NCBI GenBank assembly: GCA_017609985.1
Contig: JAFCCW010000010.1
Coordinates: forward strand, 1 to 64,000
Source: Candidatus Iainarchaeum sp.
GTDB lineage: Archaea > Iainarchaeota > Iainarchaeia > Iainarchaeales > JAFCCW01
DNA: 64,000 nucleotides
Reading direction: 5' to 3'
Position numbers and translations under genes: made by a program. Shown piece by piece: positions 15,491 through 23,344 of this stretch; position 1 is the first letter of the stretch; each line of letters opens with the position of its first letter. The notes under the pieces are model-generated. The model was not told where the DNA came from, did not search any database, and saw only the letters and a list, made by a program, of their open reading frames with translations.

Positions 15491-16195
15491 ATGGTTGATT
15501 CGCTTTCAATAGAGCTTGTTTTAAGCCAACTTCAGGCAGATTTTTTGCCAATGGCAATTTACGCATTAGCAATTGTTTTGTACGGAATAATTGTCTGGAA
15601 TTTTTACAGCAGTCTTGGAAGACGAGATATATTTCACGCAGAACACGAGCATGGCATTGGCTGGGTTGTAAAACTAAGAAACAGTGTGAGAAGTGTTTCA
15701 CTATTTCTTGATTACTTAATTGTTTTTCCTTTAATCAGCGTAATCTGGTTCTGCATTCTTTCTTTGTTCATGATATTGTTTTCAAGCACAACCAATATTC
15801 AGGAAAAAATGATTATATCTGTTGCATTAATTTTTGCAACAAGAATCGCTGCTTACTATAATGAAGATCTTGCAAAAGATCTTGCAAAGATTATTCCCTT
15901 TGGTCTCTTAGGCGTTTATCTTGCAGACCCGAAGTTTTTCTCGCTTGATTTAGCAATAAACCAGTTCATGCAGATTCAAAATGTTGAAGTTCTTTCAAAA
16001 ATATCTGTTTCCATTGCCCTTATTATAATGTTGGAATGGGGTCTGAGGCTTCTTTACAAGCTAAAGGTTCTTGCTCTTGGAGAAGCAGAGGATGGAGACG
16101 AAGTTGAAGTTGAAGAAGTAATTGAAGAAAAAATAGAGGAAAAAGTAGAAGAAAAGCTTAATCAAAAAGTAAAACAAATAGAAAAAACAAAATAA
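15491..16195 (+). CDS. Integral membrane protein with charged C-terminal tail
   Basis: The 234-aa protein has about five hydrophobic helices (around residues 18-38, 73-100, 107-125, 135-150 and 170-190). The cytosolic tail is a highly charged Glu/Lys coiled coil (about 200-234: EDGDEVEVEEVIEEKIEEK). The loop sequences FHAEHEHGIGW and AAYYNEDLAKDLAK are conserved-looking. No transporter motif is recognised. The tail is similar in style to that of the 160-aa membrane protein at 17210. Confidence 0.65.
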   Translation: MVDSLSIELVLSQLQADFLPMAIYALAIVLYGIIVWNFYSSLGRRDIFHAEHEHGIGWVVKLRNSVRSVSLFLDYLIVFPLISVIWFCILSLFMILFSSTTNIQEKMIISVALIFATRIAAYYNEDLAKDLAKIIPFGLLGVYLADPKFFSLDLAINQFMQIQNVEVLSKISVSIALIIMLEWGLRLLYKLKVLALGEAEDGDEVEVEEVIEEKIEEKVEEKLNQKVKQIEKTK

Positions 16196-16220
16196 TTCTT
16201 CTTTTTTTGGAGTAGTTTTT

Positions 16221-17132
16221 ATGAGAAAAGGATATTTGATAGTGTTATTGCTGGCAGTGCTCTGGTCGTTTCCACCAATTATCATAACTGTGCTTGGAGG
16301 CTATTTTGATGCTTTTTCTCAAAACTTTTACAGGTTTTTTTCAGCAGCAGTATTTCTCATAATTATTTCCTATTTGCACAAAAAAGACGAATTTATTGCT
16401 ACTCTTAGAAATCTTCGTCAGTTTATTCTCCCATTTTCTCTGATATCCCTTTTTCAAACACTGTTTGTTATTGGAATTTATCTGACTAGTCCCGCAATAA
16501 CTGCCTTTGTTTCAAAGCTTGACGTAGTGTTTGTTGTTATTTTTGCATATTTTATGTTCAAGGATGAGAGAATGATTATAATGCACAAAGAATTTCTTGT
16601 TCCCGCATTACTTGCCTTTGTTGGAGTAATAGGAGTTGTGCTTGGAAAAGGAGGGGAAATAGGCATTACTTCCGGCGCGCTGATTATTGTGTTTGCAGCA
16701 ATGCTTTGGGGGCTTTACATAAATACAGTAAAAAAAGCAGTTTCTCACATAAATCCATTAATAGCTGTCACTTTCATCTATTCACTTTCAACAATCGTCT
16801 TGCTGGGAATAGCTCTTGTTTTTGGAAAAATGGAAAGCATTCTATCAGCTCCTGTTGAAATAAACCTGCTGTTGATTATTTCAGGAATTCTGTTTGTAGG
16901 AATAGCAAATGCAATGAACTATTTTGTAATAAAGGATATTGGGGCTTCCCTTACTGCAAACTTTCTTTTAATAACTCCTTTTCTTACTGCTCTTTTTTCA
17001 AATATTATTCTCGGAGAAGAAATAACAATTGTCCAGCTTTTCTTTGGACTGATTTTGTTAACTGGTCTTGGATTGCTTGCAAAATACAGAAAGCTATTTG
17101 AAGAACATATTGTTACGCATTCTTCCAAATAA
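16221..17132 (+). CDS. EamA/DMT-family membrane transporter
   Basis: The 303-aa protein has about ten hydrophobic helices in two similar halves, the pattern of the drug/metabolite transporter superfamily (EamA domains at about 5-140 and 150-290). Diagnostic features are the early VLWSFPPIIITVLGGYFDAFSQNFYRF, the SPAITAFVSKLDVVFVVIFAYFMFKDER stretch at the end of the first repeat, and LLITPFLTALFSNIILGEEIT near the end of the second. The substrate cannot be read from sequence. Confidence 0.88.
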   Translation: MRKGYLIVLLLAVLWSFPPIIITVLGGYFDAFSQNFYRFFSAAVFLIIISYLHKKDEFIATLRNLRQFILPFSLISLFQTLFVIGIYLTSPAITAFVSKLDVVFVVIFAYFMFKDERMIIMHKEFLVPALLAFVGVIGVVLGKGGEIGITSGALIIVFAAMLWGLYINTVKKAVSHINPLIAVTFIYSLSTIVLLGIALVFGKMESILSAPVEINLLLIISGILFVGIANAMNYFVIKDIGASLTANFLLITPFLTALFSNIILGEEITIVQLFFGLILLTGLGLLAKYRKLFEEHIVTHSSK

Positions 17133-17209
17133 TTAATTAGCCTGGTTTCTTTTCCTTATTTTGCTTCTTTTTTTCTTTTCTGTATTTTCTTTCTCTTTTT
17201 TTATTTTCC
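17133..17209. terminator. Pyrimidine-rich convergent terminator region
   Basis: The gap between convergent genes is almost pure C/T on the plus strand with several T5-T7 runs, fitting an archaeal oligo-T terminator for the transporter gene. No hairpin is evident. Confidence 0.5.
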
Positions 17210-17692
17210 TTATTTTTCTTCTTTGTCTTCCACTTCTTCGCTTACTTCTTTAGGTTCACTTTCAGTTTTGCTTTCTTCTGCTGTTTCTTCTGTTGCAAAA
17301 TCAAATTCTTCTCCTTGAACAAGCATTTTGAAAGCATTGTTGACAAAGCCAAATATTACAAAAGAGTAAATAGTCAGTCCAATAAGCTCAAACCAAATCG
17401 TCCCGAATAAAGGGAGGAGTGCTGCAATAACCACTAAAAGGAGAGCACTTTCTTTTGAAATCATTAATTCAATTCCTGTGAGGATTAGCCAGATAACTAC
17501 AAACAGCTGAGCATAGTAAAAATCAATAGAGCCGGTTATTAAAAAAAATCCAGCCACAATCAAGATTATTTTCAGTTTTTCTACTCCGCCTGATTTGAAG
17601 AAAAAAATAGCTATTGCAATCCAGATTATGAGAGTTAAAACAGCAGAATAATATTCAAGAGCAAGCTCAAGCATTAAATATTTTTTGAGCAA
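17210..17692 (-). CDS. Small integral membrane protein with acidic tail
   Basis: The 160-aa protein has about five membrane helices in residues 10-125 and a C-terminal acidic tail rich in Glu (about 130-160). No family is recognised. Its start region overlaps by a few bases with the long track form of the divergent gene at 17739. Confidence 0.6.
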   Translation of the reverse strand: MLKKYLMLELALEYYSAVLTLIIWIAIAIFFFKSGGVEKLKIILIVAGFFLITGSIDFYYAQLFVVIWLILTGIELMISKESALLLVVIAALLPLFGTIWFELIGLTIYSFVIFGFVNNAFKMLVQGEEFDFATEETAEESKTESEPKEVSEEVEDKEEK

Positions 17693-17738
17693 AACATTTA
17701 TAATAAAGATAAAAGCCTATAATACTCTTGGTGTGGGA

Positions 17739-18572
17739 ATGACAATATCTTGTAAATATGTTTATTTTTCTCTGTTTCTTGTATTGCTGTTGGGTTTTTC
17801 ATTTTCTTCCCCAATAATAACTGGGTTTGATTTTCCCTCGGAAAAGCTTAATGTTGGAAAAGCAAAAATTGAAGTTTTTGCAGACAGCAAAAACGAAGTC
17901 AAAGAAAAAAATGAACAGAACAACAAAAAAATAACTGTTTTTGAGAGAATAGGCGGGCAATTTTGCTTGCTTGAAAAATGCGGAAACTGGGTTGATGATG
18001 ACTGGGATGGATTGATTGATGAGGGATGTCCCTGCAATGAAGGCGAAAAACAGGACTGTGGTTTTGAAATAGGTTCGTGTTCCAAAGGAGTTCAGGTTTG
18101 TTTTGAGGGTCTTTGGAGCGGAGACTGCATTGGAGCAGTACTTCCAAAAGAGGAAGTTTGCGATAACCTGACAGATGATGATTGTGATGGGCTAGTGGAT
18201 GAATGGTGTGGTTTAGGCAGAATTTACTCTTTTGATATTTTTGTAACAAAAGAAAATCTTCTTTTTGGAATGAAAGTTGTTCCTGATGATTCTGAGGGCG
18301 TGTTTGCAAAAATTAAGAACAAAAAAAACCAGGAAGACAGGAATGCGTCATCAACTCAGCTTTATCGAGAAAGACACGGAGACTTTGATTTAAGAAGTTT
18401 TGAAGGAGAAGGAGTTGAGGAAAACAGTGATTACAATCTTTCAGTTCAATCAGACGCAATCGAAGAAGGCAGAGCAGAGCATTCTTTCAGAACTTGGCTT
18501 GCTTCCTTTGCTGATAAATTCAAAAAGAAAAAAACACAAAAAGATAAAACTAGAATAAGTTCGTATACATAA
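17739..18572 (+). CDS. Secreted protein with MopE-like metal-binding motifs
   Basis: From ATG 17739 the protein (277 aa) starts with a signal peptide (YVYFSLFLVLLLGFSFSSP). Residues about 80-165 hold two copies of the calcium-binding motif typical of MopE/PF11617 proteins: CGNWVDDDWDGLIDEGC and CDNLTDDDCDGLVDEWC, separated by a Cys-rich linker (GSCSKGVQVC). The rest is low complexity with a basic C-terminus. The track start 17685 adds 18 residues before the signal peptide and is less likely. I infer an exported calcium-stabilised surface protein. Confidence 0.8.
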   Translation: MTISCKYVYFSLFLVLLLGFSFSSPIITGFDFPSEKLNVGKAKIEVFADSKNEVKEKNEQNNKKITVFERIGGQFCLLEKCGNWVDDDWDGLIDEGCPCNEGEKQDCGFEIGSCSKGVQVCFEGLWSGDCIGAVLPKEEVCDNLTDDDCDGLVDEWCGLGRIYSFDIFVTKENLLFGMKVVPDDSEGVFAKIKNKKNQEDRNASSTQLYRERHGDFDLRSFEGEGVEENSDYNLSVQSDAIEEGRAEHSFRTWLASFADKFKKKKTQKDKTRISSYT

Positions 18573-18573
18573 C
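18564..18573 (+). repeat. TATACATAAC motif overlapping a stop codon
   Basis: Perfect copy whose ACATAA includes the TAA stop of the MopE-like gene, in sense orientation. Confidence 0.6.
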
Positions 18574-19063
18574 ACCTTAGGAAACACATTCTTACTCAAA
18601 GAAAAAAACTATTTCTCTTTAAAAAATGCTTTTTTCGCCCTTATTTGCCCCCAAAACCCTACCCCTTGTGCATTAAAAGAAGAAAAAACAATTTTTGGTT
18701 TGAATTGCTTTGCTTTATTTCTTAAAAAGTTAGTAATGATAACAAAAATGGTGTTTATTATTTGATTTTTGTGTTTGTTTTTTTACTTGTTTATTTCTTG
18801 TGGTTGGGAATTTGCAAGTTAGTTGCTGTGCAAACAGAAGAAATAATCAAGGGTGTTGCTCTTTTGATATTGGTTTCTAGCGCAGGCGACTTGAAAAAAC
18901 ATGTTTTTGCAATCATTGCAAGGAAAGTCTGAGTTTTGATTCTTGTTTGTTGATTTGATTTGTTTTTTTGTTCTTGAGGGGATTGTTTTTATTGCAATAT
19001 TGTTCAAATTCGGTTCTAAACCCATAAAAAGTATAAGTATACATAATTATTTTAGTGTTTTTT
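18574..19063. other. 490-bp non-coding stretch with several small hairpins
   Basis: No convincing gene; the track ORFs here are low-complexity. Inverted repeats cluster at 18811-18920: TTTGCA/TGCAAA, the 14-bp palindrome AAAAACATGTTTTT (18895-18908) and TGCAAT-C-ATTGCA (18908-18920). A TATACATAAT variant lies at 19038. It could encode an unrecognised RNA; AGGAAAGTC resembles part of RNase P RNA, but the rest does not fit. Confidence 0.4.
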
Positions 19064-19459
19064 TTATAATATCCTTGGTTTGAATGGTTTTTTTGGTGGT
19101 TCGCTCTTATGTTCTGCCTGACATCTGGCCAATCTTTCCACTTGATTTCTACCTTGTGTTTCAATCAAGTCAAGGTCGTGGCCTTTTGAAACACGATCTA
19201 ACACTAGTTCAAGAGCAGTTTCGAATGAATTTGGAACAAAAGAGTTTGGAGCAAGCCTGAAAAGAGTGTTTGCGACCCTGAAAACTCCTTTAATGTCAAT
19301 TTGACCATTCGGATTTGGAGCGGAGCCTTCAACTCTTATTATTTTTTGCCTTCTTTCAATCGCTCTTATCTTTGCAAGCTGTTCTTTTACATATTCAAGG
19401 TCAAGAGAGAATCTTTTTGCGATTCTTTCAGTAAAAGCTTTGTCAAAATCCATGTTTGC
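19064..19459 (-). CDS. Hypothetical protein
   Basis: From ATG 19459 (MANMDFDKAF) the protein is 131 aa, soluble and mixed helix/strand, with a basic proline-rich end (PPKKPFKPRIL). The track start (TTG 19510) overlaps the upstream zinc-ribbon frame. No known family. It probably forms a two-gene unit with the 35-aa zinc-ribbon gene. Confidence 0.55.
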   Translation of the reverse strand, partial: ANMDFDKAFTERIAKRFSLDLEYVKEQLAKIRAIERRQKIIRVEGSAPNPNGQIDIKGVFRVANTLFRLAPNSFVPNSFETALELVLDRVSKGHDLDLIETQGRNQVERLARCQAEHKSEPPKKPFKPRIL

Positions 19460-19481
19460 CATAAAAAAATATGGTTTTGTT

Positions 19482-19589
19482 CTATTTATTGTTTGCTCTT
19501 TCATGAACAAACCTGCATCTATTGCATCTGAATCTTGTTTCTGTTCCGGAAATGCGGGTGCTTCCGCAAGCAGGGCATTTTTTCACCAT
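19482..19589 (-). CDS. 35-aa zinc-ribbon miniprotein
   Basis: Absent from the ORF track. ATG 19589 to TAG 19482 encodes MVKKCPACGSTRISG..FRCNRCRF with two C-x2-C knuckles 13 residues apart, a minimal zinc ribbon. It ends 23 bases before the start of the next gene on the same strand. Confidence 0.6.
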   Translation of the reverse strand: MVKKCPACGSTRISGTETRFRCNRCRFVHERANNK

Positions 19590-19638
19590 ACAGTTTTTAA
19601 GGATGCTAATCATTAAAATAAATTACTAAGGTGCTTGA

Positions 19639-19929
19639 ATGGATAGGAACACAGGTTTATGGTTTCAGCCTTCACCAGTTGGAGGCATATTTGGCTTTTT
19701 TGGCTGGATTTCATCAATTCTTGCAGGACTATTCATATTTCTGCTGGGATTGGTTTTTCAGTTTGTTTATTATGCAATCTATTTGCCGGAACAGCCAATA
19801 ACTTATGGCGGGCTGGCTTCAATATTGCTTACATCGCTTTTTGCAGGAATTGTAACAGCAGTGCTTGCAAAGCTGTTTTCAAAACCGCCAAATCCAAGAC
19901 AGAGAACAAGAAGAATAGTTGTTGAATAA
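19639..19929 (+). CDS. Small membrane protein
   Basis: The 96-aa protein has two membrane helices (about residues 20-48 and 58-80) and a short basic Arg-rich tail (RQRTRRIVVE). The N-terminal motif WFQPSPVGGIFGFFGW looks conserved. ATG 19639 is preceded by AAGGTGCTTG. No assigned function. Confidence 0.65.
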   Translation: MDRNTGLWFQPSPVGGIFGFFGWISSILAGLFIFLLGLVFQFVYYAIYLPEQPITYGGLASILLTSLFAGIVTAVLAKLFSKPPNPRQRTRRIVVE

Positions 19930-19948
19930 GAATAATTGTGGAATAATT

Positions 19949-20410
19949 TCAGTAAGGTTTTGACAAGAGACTGTTTCCAAATGCTTTTTCAAGAACAGTT
20001 GTTGTTCTTGCCTTTTTGAATCTTACTCGCGCAACAAGCTCTGGTTCTTTAGCAAAATGTCTTAAAACAGCTAAAACTCGTTCTCTTCGCGGGCTTTTTA
20101 ACTCTGTTTTTTCAGGATCCTTCAATCTTTCAATTTCTTTCTCGATTGGGTGAAAGTGGGTGAGAGTGTAAAGAACTCGGAAAGGATGTATTCTCTGTTG
20201 TTTTGCAAAAGAATCAATTTTTTGCACATCCAAAGCAGTAAGCCTGTTTTCTGGTTTGCTGTAACAGCTTTCAATGCACTTAGTCCAGAATGCTTTGTGT
20301 TTCTCCATATTTCTTGCAGAAATTTCTGCTCTTTTTTGCTTGCTGAATGGAAATTCAAGTCTTTCCGGTTTTGCTTGTTTTACTGGTTTTGCTGATTTTC
20401 TCACAGGCAT
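19949..20410 (-). CDS. Hypothetical basic protein
   Basis: The 153-aa protein has a Lys/Pro-rich N-terminus (MPVRKSAKPVKQAKPER) followed by a helical domain. No motif is recognised. The basic charge suggests nucleic-acid binding, which is inference only. Confidence 0.55.
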   Translation of the reverse strand: MPVRKSAKPVKQAKPERLEFPFSKQKRAEISARNMEKHKAFWTKCIESCYSKPENRLTALDVQKIDSFAKQQRIHPFRVLYTLTHFHPIEKEIERLKDPEKTELKSPRRERVLAVLRHFAKEPELVARVRFKKARTTTVLEKAFGNSLLSKPY

Positions 20411-20561
20411 TAAAAGAAAACGAGGTTATACAATAAAATTCTTTCCCTTTTTTGGAAACAATTAAATTTCTGACAGCTATTTATATTTTTGAGCTGATAA
20501 AATTCCATTTTCACGAGTTGTCAAAGCTGTAAGAACTGCTGTTGAAAAAAGAAAGAGAATT

Positions 20562-21050
20562 GTGAAAGAAAATGCAAAACTAAATGCAATCAGTTATGCA
20601 AAAACTGTTCTTCTTCAAGGCGGGAGCGAAGCAAGGCTTGATAAGATTCAGACAGCTATATCTCACATAGTGGGTGATCAAGAACAATGCAGGCATCTTT
20701 TGGAAGTAGTTCCAAACGGAAGATTTGAAGGAAATAGTCTTGCTTTTTCAATATTAAGAGCCTCAATAGAAGCAGCAGGAAATATAGCTGAGGAACGTGA
20801 GGGCGGGAAGAGGTATGCAGGAAAATTGATTAATTTTTGGCTTGCAAGGTCTGTTGGGCCAGGCGGATTCCAAAAAAATCTTGGCTGGGAACTTTCTTCG
20901 CTGAAAACAGGAAGAAATGAGTTAGGGGAAAAATCAGCAGTTTCGAAAAGAATGCAAGGAGTAGTGCTCTCAGAAGAAGTTATCTACAATCAGATTACGA
21001 GAATGCTCAAGCAAAACAGAATAAGCCTTCACGAAAACAGGCTGAAATAA
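20562..21050 (+). CDS. Hypothetical helical protein
   Basis: From GTG 20562 this is a 162-aa soluble, helix-rich protein without recognised motifs. The frame is open and protein-like for about 20 codons before GTG (KIPFSRVVKAVRTAVEKRKRI) with no standard start, so the N-terminus may be longer, using a rare start such as ATT. A TATA-like TTTATATTT lies at about 20480-20488. Confidence 0.55.
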   Translation: MKENAKLNAISYAKTVLLQGGSEARLDKIQTAISHIVGDQEQCRHLLEVVPNGRFEGNSLAFSILRASIEAAGNIAEEREGGKRYAGKLINFWLARSVGPGGFQKNLGWELSSLKTGRNELGEKSAVSKRMQGVVLSEEVIYNQITRMLKQNRISLHENRLK

Positions 21051-21133
21051 GCTGTTCACTTTTTATCAGTATTTATTTAAACAATGCACAGGCACTATTT
21101 GTTCAATGAAAAAACCATTTTGGAGGTGAAAAA

Positions 21134-21352
21134 ATGTTTAGTGAAATAAGATTTGGTGGAATAGTGTTAAGCGTGCTGTTGCTGTCCTGGGGAATAACCT
21201 GGCTTGGCAATGACCTTGGCTGGTGGAGCATAGTGTTTCCGTTCTGACCAGTGATAGTTATTGCTCTGGGAATTGGAATGCTAATTGGTTCGCTGAAAAA
21301 AATCAATTTGCCTTTAGTTTCGTTGAAACAATTTATTATCTTTAATCACTGA
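21134..21352 (+). pseudogene. DUF5668-like membrane protein with in-frame TGA at a tryptophan
   Basis: ATG 21134 follows a perfect Shine-Dalgarno TGGAGGTGAA. The frame reads WLGNDLGWWSIVFPF, then TGA at 21245, then PVIVIALGIGMLIGSLKK. This is the usual order of the small two-helix DUF5668/LiaF-like membrane segment, where the stop position is normally Trp (FPFWPVVLI). A TGG to TGA change truncates it to 37 aa. Either the gene has just decayed, or there is a sequencing error. Other genes in the window use TGG for Trp and TGA as stop, so a changed code is unlikely. Confidence 0.65.
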
Positions 21353-21354
21353 AA

Positions 21355-21394
21355 GTTCACCGGAAACCCTGGGGGCATCGCTTTGCTTTTAAAG
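21355..21394 (+). promoter_or_regulatory. Promoter of the 45-aa zinc protein with shared upstream element
   Basis: GTTCACCGGAA (21355-21365), 21 bp, then TATA-like TTTTAAAG (21387-21394). Shine-Dalgarno AAAGGAGG lies at about 21420-21427 before ATG 21436. Confidence 0.65.
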
Positions 21395-21435
21395 AAAAAA
21401 GACGAACTATTAGTCCTAAAAAGGAGGTTGATTAA

Positions 21436-21573
21436 ATGGAAAGAATTGAAGCAAAATGCAGGATTTGTGGAGAAATAATAACTGGAAGGAATGCAGATAG
21501 TTTTAGAACAAACTGGTACCAGCACGAATTGGATTCAGAAAAACATGTTGCTTGCGCGCTAGCAAAATGCTGA
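21436..21573 (+). CDS. 45-aa Cys/His zinc-binding protein
   Basis: Absent from the ORF track. ATG 21436 follows AAAGGAGGTTGATTAA. The protein has CRICGE near the N-terminus and a later pair H-E...H-V-A-C with a final Cys, giving a C-x2-C...H/C zinc-finger-like ligand set. Its promoter shares the nurA/PolB-like element, so it may belong to the same response. Function unknown. Confidence 0.75.
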   Translation: MERIEAKCRICGEIITGRNADSFRTNWYQHELDSEKHVACALAKC

Positions 21574-21667
21574 ATTAATAAAAGGGGGCTATTTTTCTTT
21601 ATTTTTAGGTTTGTGTTTTTGAGCGGGCCTGTTTTTGTTTTTCAAAAAAACTATTTATTTGTGCCTT

Positions 21668-21739
21668 GAAAAATCAGGAATTCGCTTGAGTGTGCTGAGA
21701 GTGACGCAGAAAGCGATTTTTTGAAAAAACTGATTTTTC
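21668..21739 (+). ncRNA. Candidate structured RNA
   Basis: A 10-bp outer stem GAAAAATCAG/CTGATTTTTC (21668-21677 with 21730-21739) encloses an inner stem TCGCTT/AAGCGA (21682-21687 with 21711-21716), with an internal loop of 4 and 13 nt. The 23-nt apical loop contains CTGAGAGTGA, which could form a K-turn-like (L7Ae) motif. U-rich sequence follows. A TATA-like CTATTTATT is at about 21650. It resembles an H/ACA hairpin, but I see no ACA box. Confidence 0.35.
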
Positions 21740-21782
21740 TCTTCTTTGAAAGCATTTAAAAGGATGTGCTATTGAAGTTATC

Positions 21783-21808
21783 TTATATCAGCATAAATTG
21801 TATGCTGA
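21783..21808 (+). promoter_or_regulatory. TATA box and operator-like palindrome
   Basis: TTATAT (21783-21788) overlaps an 8-bp inverted repeat TCAGCATA-aattg-TATGCTGA (21788-21808) just before the expected transcription start of the gene at 21837. The position suits a repressor site. Confidence 0.4.
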
Positions 21809-21836
21809 ATAAATATAAAAAAGGTGAAAAAAACAA

Positions 21837-21989
21837 ATGAGCGAAGACAAGTTTGGCAGAAAATTGCACACTGTTACTTGCTCTGAATGCGGAAAGGAAA
21901 CAGAAGTTCCTTTTGAGCCAGACGGAGAAAGACCAGTATACTGCAAGGACTGCTATCAAAAGCACAAAAAGCCAAGAAACGACTACTGA
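21837..21989 (+). CDS. CxxC-x(n)-CxxC zinc-ribbon protein
   Basis: Absent from the ORF track: 50 aa from ATG 21837, with Shine-Dalgarno AAGGTGAA. TCSECGKETEVPFEPDGERPVYCKDCY matches the short CxxC-x17-CxxC zinc-ribbon domain (TIGR04272 type) found in many archaea and bacteria, often fused to or near RNA/DNA-associated proteins. Two C-x2-C knuckles bind one zinc. A TATACATAAC motif follows about 100 bases downstream. Confidence 0.85.
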   Translation: MSEDKFGRKLHTVTCSECGKETEVPFEPDGERPVYCKDCYQKHKKPRNDY

Positions 21990-22087
21990 TTCTAGACAAT
22001 TAGTTGGGGAATCTTGAGTTATATCTATTTCTTTTATTTTTTTATTTTATGCAAGTTAGGCAAAGCCACACTGTACCCATAACCTAT

Positions 22088-22097
22088 TATACATAAC
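22088..22097 (+). repeat. TATACATAAC motif
   Basis: Perfect copy in the gap between the zinc-ribbon gene (ends 21989) and the glycosyltransferase gene (starts 22140), in the sense direction of the upstream gene. Confidence 0.55.
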
Positions 22098-22139
22098 AAT
22101 TTTGGGAATTCTTTTATTCTGCCATGTTCTCTTATTTCC

Positions 22140-22946
22140 ATGCCCAAGGTTTTTAAAGGAAAAGTTGTGCTTGTAATTCCTGTATTCAACGAGGAAGCCA
22201 ATATTGGCAGAGTATTGCCGCCTGCAGTTGAAGCAAGGGGCAAAGGCATTGTTGACGAAATTATAGTGGTTAATGATGGGAGCAGGGACAGGACTGCTGA
22301 GATAGCAAAAAGCTATCCTGGAGTCAAAGTGATTGACTCAGATCCCTCTGGAAGAAAAAAAAACAAGGGAAAAGGAATGGCTTTGTTTAGGGGGTTTGAG
22401 GAAGCTCACAGCCGTGGTGCAGTCGCTGTTGTCACTGCAGATGCGGACTTGCTTAATCTTGAAGCAGAGCATTTTAATCAAATTCTTCGCGAACTTGGGC
22501 GCGAGGGAGTTAGAATGGCTGTTGCAAGAGCGCATGAAAAAATTGGAAGAGGTGCTTTTGGGCCTATAGACTCTCTTTCCGGAGAAAGAGCAGTAAAAAT
22601 GAAGTATTTGAATCCTGTTTTTGAAAACCCTGAAAGATATGTTGGGATAAGGAAGGCTCTTCAGGAGTCAAGGTTTGGAATAGAATCCGCAGTTAATTTC
22701 CTGCTTTCTCAGGAAAAAGGCTTTCCTGTGCATGTGGAGAACAGGGGATGGATAAAGTTTTTTGACACAGTTCCGTTTCTTTGTTCTGAAAAGCCTTTTA
22801 GGAAGGAAGGAAGCGACAGGCAGAAGGTTTCAGCAGAGATTGCTCTTTCAAGGATTGACATGGAAAAGAAAAAAGCAGAGGCTGGTCTAACAGGGATATT
22901 AGGGGAAAGGATCAACCAAATGCTTGGAAAAAGAAGGAGGCGATGA
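22140..22946 (+). CDS. Family 2 glycosyltransferase
   Basis: The 268-aa GT-A enzyme has VVLVIPVFNEEANIGRVL, IIVVNDGSRDRTAEIAKSYPG, NKGKGMALFRGF and the DxD-type VTADADLLNL. The acceptor region QESRFGIESAVNF matches the GT2 at 14353 (QTSRFGVELALNY), so the two are paralogues. It has no membrane segment and a basic tail (KRRRR). A third, broken paralogue starts three bases after its stop, so this was a tandem pair. Confidence 0.87.
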   Translation: MPKVFKGKVVLVIPVFNEEANIGRVLPPAVEARGKGIVDEIIVVNDGSRDRTAEIAKSYPGVKVIDSDPSGRKKNKGKGMALFRGFEEAHSRGAVAVVTADADLLNLEAEHFNQILRELGREGVRMAVARAHEKIGRGAFGPIDSLSGERAVKMKYLNPVFENPERYVGIRKALQESRFGIESAVNFLLSQEKGFPVHVENRGWIKFFDTVPFLCSEKPFRKEGSDRQKVSAEIALSRIDMEKKKAEAGLTGILGERINQMLGKRRRR

Positions 22947-22949
22947 CTT

Positions 22950-23291
22950 TTGAGCAAGGTTTTGAACGGAAGAGTTGTGGCAGTAGTGCCTGCATATGAT
23001 GAAGAAGAGCACCTGGAAAACGTGCTTAAAGCTCTTGCAGAAGCAAAAAAAACAAGGTGTTGTTGACGAGATTATTGTAGTTAACGATGGCAGCACTGAT
23101 GAAACAAGAAAAATAGCAGAGAGTCTGTTTTAGAGGTTGACAGAGTAATAAATTTTACAAGAAACAGAGGAAAGGGAGCAGCTGTTTTGGCAGGATTATT
23201 GCATGCCAACCGGTCTGGGGCTGAAGCAGATGCATTGGTTAGGAGTGAATCCAGTGCGCGTGGTGGGAAAAATAAAAGAAAAAAGAAATAA
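22950..23291 (+). pseudogene. Decayed family 2 glycosyltransferase
   Basis: TTG 22950 follows Shine-Dalgarno GGAGG and encodes VVAVVPAYDEEEHLENVLKALAEAKK. A one-base excess in an A8 run shifts the frame; VVDEIIVVNDGSTDETRKIAE continues in a second frame, then a stop, and VLEVDRVINFTRNRGKGAAVLAGLLHANRSGAEADAL continues in a third. The DxD and acceptor half are missing. Two frameshifts plus truncation make this a remnant of a third copy of the same GT2 family. Confidence 0.8.
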
Positions 23292-23344
23292 TACGAGTTG
23301 TAGAACAACAAAATTATTTTATTTAACAAAAACAGTTATCTAAT

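Noticed and set aside
18921-18935. AGGAAAGTC resembling the conserved 5' core of RNase P RNA
   Set aside because: The matching 3' core (ACAGAA...) lies before it rather than after it, and the helices do not form.
21134-21352. Changed genetic code with TGA as tryptophan
   Set aside because: Many genes here use TGG for Trp and end at TGA; a single nonsense change is simpler.
21668-21739. Calling the hairpin a definite H/ACA guide RNA
   Set aside because: No ACA box follows the lower stem, so only a generic structured RNA is proposed.
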